Origin: Candidatus Peregrinibacteria bacterium CG_4_9_14_0_2_um_filter_41_14
Lineage (GTDB): Bacteria > Patescibacteriota > Gracilibacteria > UBA1369 > UM-FILTER-41-14
Direction of reading: 5' to 3'
Assembly: GCA_002788755.1 (NCBI GenBank)
Contig: PFRW01000031.1
Span: forward strand, 8,837 to 16,959
Length of the DNA stretch: 8,123 nucleotides
The number at the start of each line of letters is the position of its first letter. Position 1 is the first letter of the stretch. The position numbers and the translations under genes were made by a program. A model generated the notes under the pieces. That model saw nothing but the letters and a program-made list of their open reading frames with translations, was not told the origin of the DNA and ran no database searches. Of this stretch, positions 1 to 6,328 are shown piece after piece.

Positions 1-1955
1 TCCATGGCTAGTTTGTTGACGATGGTTTGGGGTTGGTCGGTGAAGGCGAGGATGTTGTAGTGGTAGTTGTTGTATTGGCGGAAGATGAGGGCGGGGGCGC
101 CGAGGAATTTGATTTGCATGGAGCGGAGGTTTTGTTCGGCTTGGCGGGCGGTTTTTAGGCAGGTGTCGCGGTTGGCGTGGACGTAGGTAAATTTGGTGAT
201 GCGGTTTGTGGGGGGGAAGTTGTGTTGGCGGCGGAGGAGGAGTTCTTTGGTGTAAAATTCGAAAAGGTTGTCGTCTTGGAGGCTTAGGAGGACGGGGTGA
301 GTGGGGGATAGGGTTTGGATGATTACTTGGCCTTGGTCTTGCAAGCGACCGGCGCGGCCGCAGACTTGTTTGAGGAGTTGGAAGGAGCGTTCGCCGGCTC
401 TAAAGTCCGGGACGTGGAGGCCGATGTCGGCGAGGATGACGCCTACTAAATCGACTTTGGGGAGGTGGAGGCCTTTGCTGATCATTTGGGTGCCGATTAG
501 GATGTCGGCTTCGTGGTTTTTGAAGCTGGTGTAGATTTCTTGGAAGCTGTGTTTGGCGGTGGTTGTGTCTTTGTCGGCGCGGAGGGTGCGGACGCCGGGG
601 ATGAGGGTTTGGAGGGTTTTTTCGACTTGTTGGGTGCCGATGCCGATGTTTTTAATTTTGCGACTGTAGCATTTGCTGCATTTGGTGGGGATGTGTTCAA
701 ATTGGCCGCAGAGATGGCATTGGAGGAATTTTTTGTTGGGGGTGTTGTGGAGGGTGAGGCTGATGTCGCAGTTTTGGCATTCTTCAATATGGCCACATTC
801 AAAACATTGGATGCTGCTGCTAAAGCCGCGGCGATTGAGGAAAAGGAGAACTTGTTTTTGGGAAGCGACGGTGGTTTGAATGGCTTCAAGCAGGTCGTCG
901 GAAAAAATGCTGTAGTTGCCTTTTTTAAATTCGTCTTTCATATCGACAATTTGGATTGAGGGCGGTTTGGTGTCGAAAATTCGTTTAGTTAAGGTGTGCA
1001 AAGTGATGCTTTGGTCGAGGGTTTGTTGGTAGGTTTCTAATGATGGGGTGGCGGTGCCTAAAACGAGGGGGCAGTTGTATTCTTTGCTAAACTGTTTGGC
1101 GACGTCGCGGCTGTGGTAGCGGGGGTTTTGGTCTTGTTTAAAGGCGCTGGCTTGCTCTTCGTCGATAATAATGAGGCCAAGGTCGTTAAAGGCAAAAAAG
1201 AGGGAGGAGCGGGAGCCGATGACGACGCGGGTTTCGTTGTTTTTGACGCTCCACCAGGCGTTTTTCTTTTCGGTGGCATTTAGTTCGGAGTGCCAGACAC
1301 AGACTTCGGTGCCAAAGTGGTTGTAGAAGTATTGGGCTAGTTGGGGGGTGAGGGAGATTTCTGGGACTAGTAAAAGAGCCTGCTGGCCTGGTTTTAATTT
1401 TTTGATTAGTTGGAGGTAGATCTCGGTTTTGCCGGAGCCGGTGGGACCTAAAATTAGGTGAGAACTGGCGATTTTTTTTTGGATCTCTGGCGTGATGGCG
1501 GCGATGATTTCGGCTTGTTCGTTGGTGGGGGTGAGATTTGGTGGGAGTTCGACTTTTTCTAGTTTGCGAATAAAGCTGGAGGTTTGGATTTTGCCGGTTT
1601 TTTTGTTTAATTTTGGTTCCCAAGTTTTGCCCAGTAGTTGTTTTGGTAAAAAGAGACTGCTAACGCGGTGCGGGGTGGAGAGGTAGTAGTCGGCGATTTT
1701 GTCAATTGTGTTGGCGATTTTTGTGTTGATGAGCGGGATGTCGATGATGATGTGGCTGACATCTTTGGTGGCAAAGTCCGGCTTGGTGTTTGTGAGGGCT
1801 TTAATGAGGGCGGGTAGCGTTTTTTTGCCAAAGGGAACTTCGATTAATTGCCCTAATTTCATGGTGTCATTAAGCTCGCTTGGCACCGAGTACGTGTAGG
1901 TTTTGGTGGCGGTGACGCTTTTTAGGGTTGGTAAATAGACTTCGGCAAATTGCAT
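1..1955 (-). CDS. priA: Primosomal protein N' (PriA), replication restart helicase; 3' end beyond window
   Basis: PriA is a superfamily 2 DNA helicase that recognises stalled forks and reloads the replisome. 651 codons are visible. In order: the 3'-DNA-end-binding domain (about 1-105, with YTYSVP at 20-25 and VPFG at 40-43); Walker A GPTGSGKT at 170-177; a DEEQ box at 265-268; GTATPS at 300-305; LNRRG at 373-377; the zinc-binding insert with all eight cysteines (C384, C387, C393, C396, C413, C416, C426, C429); GTQMISKG at 488-495; and GRAGR at 533-537. The order and spacing are diagnostic. The start is the first ATG after an in-frame TAA 12 bases upstream; no Shine-Dalgarno sequence is visible. 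Oddities: the link between DNA-binding domain and helicase is only about 35 residues, so the winged helix of E. coli PriA seems absent, and the usual DEEH is DEEQ. By comparison with full-length PriA, a few tens of C-terminal residues are missing at the edge. Codons favour C endings (Asn AAC 27, AAT 4). Confidence 0.97.
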   Translation of the reverse strand, partial: MQFAEVYLPTLKSVTATKTYTYSVPSELNDTMKLGQLIEVPFGKKTLPALIKALTNTKPDFATKDVSHIIIDIPLINTKIANTIDKIADYYLSTPHRVSSLFLPKQLLGKTWEPKLNKKTGKIQTSSFIRKLEKVELPPNLTPTNEQAEIIAAITPEIQKKIASSHLILGPTGSGKTEIYLQLIKKLKPGQQALLLVPEISLTPQLAQYFYNHFGTEVCVWHSELNATEKKNAWWSVKNNETRVVIGSRSSLFFAFNDLGLIIIDEEQASAFKQDQNPRYHSRDVAKQFSKEYNCPLVLGTATPSLETYQQTLDQSITLHTLTKRIFDTKPPSIQIVDMKDEFKKGNYSIFSDDLLEAIQTTVASQKQVLLFLNRRGFSSSIQCFECGHIEECQNCDISLTLHNTPNKKFLQCHLCGQFEHIPTKCSKCYSRKIKNIGIGTQQVEKTLQTLIPGVRTLRADKDTTTAKHSFQEIYTSFKNHEADILIGTQMISKGLHLPKVDLVGVILADIGLHVPDFRAGERSFQLLKQVCGRAGRLQDQGQVIIQTLSPTHPVLLSLQDDNLFEFYTKELLLRRQHNFPPTNRITKFTYVHANRDTCLKTARQAEQNLRSMQIKFLGAPALIFRQYNNYHYNILAFTDQPQTIVNKLAM

Positions 1956-1974
1956 CTGTTTGGTTTAGAAGCTT

Positions 1975-2003
1975 ATTCTAAAGCGATGAATTTGATTTGG
2001 GAA
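1975..2003 (-). promoter_or_regulatory. priA: Possible sigma70-type promoter of priA
   Basis: On the minus strand TTCCCA (1998-2003, 4 of 6 matches to the -35 consensus), a 17-bp spacer and TAGAAT (1975-1980, 5 of 6 matches to the -10) lie just upstream of the priA ATG. Transcription would begin near 1968, leaving a leader of about 13 bases. The spacing is ideal but the -35 is weak, and AT-rich gaps give such matches by chance. Confidence 0.35.
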
Positions 2004-2010
2004 GCAGAAT

Positions 2011-2106
2011 TTATTTTTTAGGATTTAGAAATTTATCCAGTACACTCTCGCGTTTTTTTTGTGCTCCCGGCCAGATGAACGAATACTGATATGATTTGTT
2101 ATTTTT
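2011..2106 (-). other. Orphan 31-codon open frame without a start codon, between fic and priA
   Basis: The gap after fic holds a minus-strand frame bounded by TGA (2107-2109) and TAA (2011-2013), with no ATG, GTG or TTG start. It encodes a plausible protein C-terminus containing FIWPGAQKKRESVLDKFLNP. I do not recognise a family. It could be the 3' scrap of a deleted gene or simply chance. No stem-loop followed by a T run, as expected for a terminator, is visible on the minus strand here. Confidence 0.2.
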
Positions 2107-2114
2107 TCATCTTT

Positions 2115-3005
2115 TTAATTTTCTTCATAATAATAAGAATAATCTATGCCTTTCATAAACATTTCGCGACTGTTGATTTCATTAGTCATGGCATTTTTGA
2201 GTAGATTTTTTATTTCTTTACTGTTTTTTGGGCTTTTTATCATAGCGTTTATATAATCATTTTTGCCTATTTTACTCCAATCAATGCATTTTTGGAGGCG
2301 TTTTTTAAATATCAAATCGAGCCAAATGCGTGTACTTCGACCATTGCCTTCCATAAAAGGGTGGGCGACGTTCATTTCTATATATTTATCGGCGATTTGT
2401 GCAAAGGTATTTTCGGGCATTTGTTCGATTTTTTTGAGGGTGTTATCTAAATACTGTGCCAGGGCAAATTGAAACCCGCTTTTGGAAATATTTTTTTGCC
2501 GGATTTGCCCTGCAAAATCATATAAACCGCCAAACAGATAGGCGTGAATTTGTTGCAAGCTTTTGGTGGTGCCGATTTCGATGCTATGGATAAGTGAACT
2601 TTCAAATAATGCGTAGGCTTTGGTTTTGCTTTTTCCGTCAATTGTTTCATCACTGTATGTAAACCATTCTATAAACCGATTTGCTTTGGTTCCGGGAAAG
2701 GTTTTTCCAAGGACGATGATACCGTTGTAGTCGAGCATATCGGTTAAGTACCTCTTCCCGTCACGTGCTAAAAGTTTGAGCTGGGTAGTATTACTAACCA
2801 CCTGACTTTTTTCTTTTTTCAGTTTGGCTTTTAGGTATTTCCAATAGTTTCGGGTTTTTTGGTAATCGTCTTGGTCGGTTAGCACGGCAACAACATCCAC
2901 AACCGAAAACCACCATTTGCTGTTTTCTTCGTCCCAAACGGCACGAACTTCTCGATCATCAAAAAAACGAATGGATATTTTATGATTTAGGTTATTGCTT
3001 GGCAT
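2115..3005 (-). CDS. fic: BRO-N domain / Fic-family AMP-transferase fusion protein
   Basis: 296 residues, two domains. Residues 10-115 resemble the BRO-N domain of phage antirepressors and RhuM-like proteins (RAVWDEENSKWWFSVVDVVAVL at 21-42; KYLTDM at 85-90), probably binding DNA or protein. Residues 130-296 are a Fic domain, which transfers AMP from ATP to target hydroxyl side chains. The catalytic motif is complete: HPFMEGNGRSTR at 215-226, with H215, E219, N221, R223 and R226. The flap region precedes it (YDFAGQIR at 162-169). The C-terminus ends S290-Y-Y-Y-E294-E-N, which matches the (S/T)xxxE(G/N) inhibitory helix of class III Fic proteins such as Neisseria NmFic, except for E in place of G/N at the last position. 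An intact active site plus built-in inhibition suggests a regulated, self-contained enzyme; the target is unknown. The ATG follows a gap with stops and no Shine-Dalgarno sequence. Codon use is more AT-rich than in priA (Asn AAT 12, AAC 9), suggesting acquisition from elsewhere. Confidence 0.93.
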   Translation of the reverse strand: MPSNNLNHKISIRFFDDREVRAVWDEENSKWWFSVVDVVAVLTDQDDYQKTRNYWKYLKAKLKKEKSQVVSNTTQLKLLARDGKRYLTDMLDYNGIIVLGKTFPGTKANRFIEWFTYSDETIDGKSKTKAYALFESSLIHSIEIGTTKSLQQIHAYLFGGLYDFAGQIRQKNISKSGFQFALAQYLDNTLKKIEQMPENTFAQIADKYIEMNVAHPFMEGNGRSTRIWLDLIFKKRLQKCIDWSKIGKNDYINAMIKSPKNSKEIKNLLKNAMTNEINSREMFMKGIDYSYYYEEN

Positions 3006-3031
3006 ATCTTATAACGTTAATAATTAGATTA

Positions 3032-3112
3032 TTAGTTTTTAAACAGGGGGTCGAATTTGTTGAGGATTGAAACGATGCGTTCTTGTTCTTTGGATGTGTT
3101 TTGGTTAGCCAT
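3032..3112 (-). pseudogene. 26-codon frame resembling an HsdS (type I restriction specificity subunit) fragment
   Basis: Just upstream of fic, a minus-strand frame runs from ATG (3110-3112) to TAA (3032-3034), with an in-frame TAG 9 bases before the ATG. Its product contains KEQERIVSILNKFD, close to the conserved helix following each target-recognition domain in type I S subunits (pattern L-E-E-Q-x-R-I-V-x-I-L-D-K-F-D). The match is short and from memory, but unusually specific. Intact HsdS proteins run to several hundred residues, so if the match is real this is a remnant. BRO-N/RhuM-type and Fic genes often accompany type I loci, which fits. Alternatively it is a small independent peptide or chance. 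The rest of the gap (3113-3193) shows no gene or convincing terminator. Confidence 0.35.
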
Positions 3113-3193
3113 TAAGATAAGCTATAAGTTTGTTGGTATGGTACTACTTTAAAATTCCCCATACAAATGAAAGAGATTTGAAGGGTTTGCAAT

Positions 3194-6100
3194 CTATTTT
3201 TTACTTCTATAAAACGAGCTATACAAAATCGGAATAATAAACAGGGTGAGGAAGGTGGCGGCGAGGAGGCCTGCGATAACGCTGAAGCCGAGGCCGCGCC
3301 AAAATTCGTCGCTGATGGTGATGGGGAGGAGGCCTAGGATGGTTGTGATGCTGGTGAGGATGATGGGCATCAAGCGGCTCTGGCCGCTTTCTGCAATGGC
3401 TTCGTTTAAGTTATCGATTTTTTGACGGTTTTTATTAATTTGGTCGATTAAAACAATGGCATCGTTAACGACAATTCCGGTGAGCATGACAACTCCTAAA
3501 AAGGCGGGGAAGGAGAGGGCTTGGCCAAAGATAGTGAGGGCGGGGAAAATGCCGATTACGGCCAAAGGAATGGTCATTAAGACAATGAATGTTTGGCGGA
3601 AGGAGTTAAAGACGGCAACTAAAATGACCAGGATTAAAATGACGGCAATAATCATGGAGCTGAAGAGGTCGGTGAAGGAGTCGTTGATGTCTTCGTTTTC
3701 GCCACCGAGGTCGATGTTGTATTCGCTTGAGAGTTCGATTTGGTCGATTTTTTCGGTGATGGTGGGGAGGAGGTCGCTAATGAGGACGTCTTTTTCTGTA
3801 AAGGCGCGGACGCGGGCGGTGCGGTCTTGGTCTACGTGAGGAATGCTGCGGAGGGCGGGTTGGGTCTCGATTTGGCCGATGTAGCTAAGGGGGATTTGGC
3901 CTTTTGGTGTGCTGATTGTGAGGTTTTTGATTTCTTGGAGGTTTTTGGTGGTGTTGTTTTGTAGGTGCAGTTTGAGATCGTATTCTTTGTTTTGAATTGT
4001 GATACTGCCAACGTCAACACCATTGGTTAGGGATTGAATGATGATGCCGGCTTGGGAGGCGGATAGGCCGTAGTAGTTGAGGAGGTCTTTATTGAAGGTT
4101 AACACGGCTTCTTCGGGTTGGTTATCGAATTGACTGTTGATGTTGATGATGCCGGGGGTTTGTTGTAGTTGGGTGGTGATTTTGTCGGCGATGTTTTTGA
4201 TTTCGTCTAAGTTGGGGCCGGTAATGCGGGCTTCGATTGGGGCAGCGGTTGGGGGGCCGGCGGAAATTTCTTCCAGTTTAATGGTGAGGTCTGTGTTTAG
4301 GGTGGCCAGTTGTTTGCGGAGGTCTTCGGCAATTACGTAACTGCGGGGGCGAGTTGTTTCGTCGGGGTCTAAATTGATGATGAAGCTGGCTTGGTTGGAG
4401 CTGGTGGAACTATCGCCAAAGCCAAAGCTGGTTTGCACTTGGCGGCCAATATTTAGTACGTAATTTTGAATGTTGGGATTGCCGATTAAAATGGCTTCGA
4501 CTACTTCCGTTTTTTTGTGAGTTTCGGCTAGGGGTGTGCCTTCTGGTGCTTCTATATTGATATAGATGAAGGGCACGTCGACAGTTGGGAAAAGTTGGGC
4601 TTGTAAAACACCAATAAAGGGGAGGGATAAGCTTGCTACAAAGAGGATGATTGTAATAATCACAATGGCGGCTTTGAGGCCGCTGTTTTTTAAAATGCCG
4701 GTTAGGATATCTTTGTAAAAATAGCGTAGTTTTTTAATAAATTGATCTTTGAAAGATGGCTCATCTTTTTTGCCACTTAAAATTTTACTGGCAAGTAGTG
4801 GGCTAAAGGCGATACTAACAAAAAGAGAAGAGGCTAAAGTGATTGTTAAAACAATAGGAATAGTTTTGATGAAATCGCCAATAATACCGCTAACAAGGAG
4901 CATGGGAAAAAAGGCGGCGATGGTGGTTAGGGTTCCCCCTACCAGTGGCCATTTAAAAGTGTTGATGGAATTGTAGGCGGCTTCTTGCGGTGTTTGACCT
5001 TCTTTACGATTATCGTGAATTCCTTCAACAATTACAATTGATGTATCTACGATTAGACCTAATGATAAAATTAGGGAGAAGATGGTTAAGCTGTTGAGGG
5101 TTTGCCCGGTAAAGTAGACGTAGGCAAAGGTCATTAAGAAGATAATAGGAATGGCGATGGCGGCAATAAATGCTTCTGTAAATGTTAGGAAGACGAGTAG
5201 CGCAAAGAAGATGATGATGATTGTTTGGAAACCGTTCCATGATAAGGTTTTGATGTCTTTGCGAATGGAAAAAGCGTTGTCGTTGGTTTTGGCAATGCCG
5301 ACTCCGGGTGGGAGTTGTGTGTTGATTTCGGCAATTTTGGCTTCGATTTCTTTAATGATTTTGACGATGTTGCCACCGTTTTTTTTGAAAACATTAAGGC
5401 TAACAGCGGGGGCGGCTTCTTGTTCGCCTAGGTTTACAAATGATTGTGTTGTTTTTGGTTCGGAGGAAATGAAGATGTCGGCAACTTGGCTGAGGGTGAT
5501 GATGTTGAAAGTTGTTTCGTCGCTAATTGTGCGAAGGGGGATTTGTTGGAGTTGTTGGATGGTTTCGGCTTTGCCAACGAGGCGTAAATTGATTTTGTTG
5601 TTGTTAGCTTGAATTTCGCCTAAGGGGGAGTTGAGGTTGCTGCTGTTGATGGCTTGGATTACCTCGGTAATGCCTAAGTTGTAGCTGCTTAGTTTAACCG
5701 AATCGAGCGTGATTTGGACGTTTTCTTGTAAGTCACCACTTAGTTCGATTTTACCGACGCCGCTGATGTCGCTAATGTCGTCTTTAATGTGTTCGGCGAT
5801 TGCCGATAGTTCTTGTTCCGGTACGTTGCCGACAACACTAATGGTAATAATTGATTGATTGTTGAAATCGAACTCGATGACTTTGGGGACTTCGGCGTCG
5901 TTGGGGAGGGTGACGCTGTTGGCGGCTTCGCGCAGGTCGTTGAGGATTTCGGTGTTGTCTGAGCCGGTTTCAAAAGTAACGGTAATGGAGGAGATGTTGC
6001 TGCTTGATGTGGATTCGATTGAGTCGACTTTATCGATTTTGGCAATTTCTTCTTCTAACGGATTTGTGATTTGTTCTTCGACGTCGGAAGGGGAACTGTT

Positions 6101-6328
6101 GGGGTAAAAGGTTTGAACGAGGCCAATGGGTTGGTTTATTTCGGGGTTGGCTTCGATATTGATGTTAAATAGGGCAAAGGCCCCCATAATAATAATGGTG
6201 GCGATGGCTAGCGTGGCAATGCGTGGATTGAATAAGAAAAAAGTCCAGGGTGTGGCTTTCATTTGAGTTTGTACCTGGTCTATTATTTTGATTACTTGGT
6301 CGTGAATTTGATTGATCAATTGGATCAT
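3194..6328 (-). CDS. RND-family efflux pump, AcrB/SwrC-like permease subunit
   Basis: A 1044-residue inner-membrane, proton-driven exporter; the substrate (drug, lipid or peptide) cannot be read from sequence. The fold is a typical duplicated RND: TM1 about 36-55, a large extracytoplasmic domain 56-360, TM2-TM6 about 365-514, TM7 about 550-572, a second large domain 573-885, and TM8-TM12 about 889-1037. In TM4 the AcrB pair D407/D408 corresponds to D428/T429 (GLIVDTSIVIVE). In TM10 the AcrB lysine K940 corresponds to N955, followed by D956 (GIVVNDAIVLID). AcrB R971 corresponds to M987. Thus only one of the four classical relay residues remains. The protein begins with a polar, amphipathic segment of about 27 residues absent from AcrB. 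An internal M23 could start instead, but M1 overlaps the upstream stop codon as ATGA, indicating translational coupling with the fusion protein. Length matches the family. No outer-membrane channel gene is nearby. Confidence 0.96.
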   Translation of the reverse strand: MIQLINQIHDQVIKIIDQVQTQMKATPWTFFLFNPRIATLAIATIIIMGAFALFNINIEANPEINQPIGLVQTFYPNSSPSDVEEQITNPLEEEIAKIDKVDSIESTSSSNISSITVTFETGSDNTEILNDLREAANSVTLPNDAEVPKVIEFDFNNQSIITISVVGNVPEQELSAIAEHIKDDISDISGVGKIELSGDLQENVQITLDSVKLSSYNLGITEVIQAINSSNLNSPLGEIQANNNKINLRLVGKAETIQQLQQIPLRTISDETTFNIITLSQVADIFISSEPKTTQSFVNLGEQEAAPAVSLNVFKKNGGNIVKIIKEIEAKIAEINTQLPPGVGIAKTNDNAFSIRKDIKTLSWNGFQTIIIIFFALLVFLTFTEAFIAAIAIPIIFLMTFAYVYFTGQTLNSLTIFSLILSLGLIVDTSIVIVEGIHDNRKEGQTPQEAAYNSINTFKWPLVGGTLTTIAAFFPMLLVSGIIGDFIKTIPIVLTITLASSLFVSIAFSPLLASKILSGKKDEPSFKDQFIKKLRYFYKDILTGILKNSGLKAAIVIITIILFVASLSLPFIGVLQAQLFPTVDVPFIYINIEAPEGTPLAETHKKTEVVEAILIGNPNIQNYVLNIGRQVQTSFGFGDSSTSSNQASFIINLDPDETTRPRSYVIAEDLRKQLATLNTDLTIKLEEISAGPPTAAPIEARITGPNLDEIKNIADKITTQLQQTPGIININSQFDNQPEEAVLTFNKDLLNYYGLSASQAGIIIQSLTNGVDVGSITIQNKEYDLKLHLQNNTTKNLQEIKNLTISTPKGQIPLSYIGQIETQPALRSIPHVDQDRTARVRAFTEKDVLISDLLPTITEKIDQIELSSEYNIDLGGENEDINDSFTDLFSSMIIAVILILVILVAVFNSFRQTFIVLMTIPLAVIGIFPALTIFGQALSFPAFLGVVMLTGIVVNDAIVLIDQINKNRQKIDNLNEAIAESGQSRLMPIILTSITTILGLLPITISDEFWRGLGFSVIAGLLAATFLTLFIIPILYSSFYRSKK

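Noticed and set aside
513..959. 148-codon plus-strand open frame, rich in Ala, Val, Gly, Phe
   Set aside because: It lies wholly inside priA on the opposite strand; its composition is a by-product of C/A-rich priA codons, and it has no recognisable motif.
1186..1623. 145-codon minus-strand open frame, rich in Arg, Pro, Lys
   Set aside because: It is the same strand as priA but another frame, overlapping its helicase motifs; low-complexity basic product.
2021..2038. Hairpin-like GGAT...ATCC next to a T-rich run between fic and priA
   Set aside because: The stem is only 4 bp; the T run is on the wrong side for minus-strand transcription.
3006..3040. Possible fic promoter with TATAAG near 3010-3015
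   Set aside because: The box almost touches the start codon and there is no recognisable -35 at a proper distance; AT-rich sequence gives such matches freely.
3136..3164. 6-bp inverted repeat (GTATGG / CCATAC) after the pump gene
   Set aside because: The loop is 17 bases, the stem is short and no T run follows on the minus strand, so it is not a credible terminator.
5151..5612. 153-codon plus-strand open frame
   Set aside because: It is antisense to the first extracytoplasmic domain and TM2-TM3 region of the RND pump, which has complete family features; no independent support.
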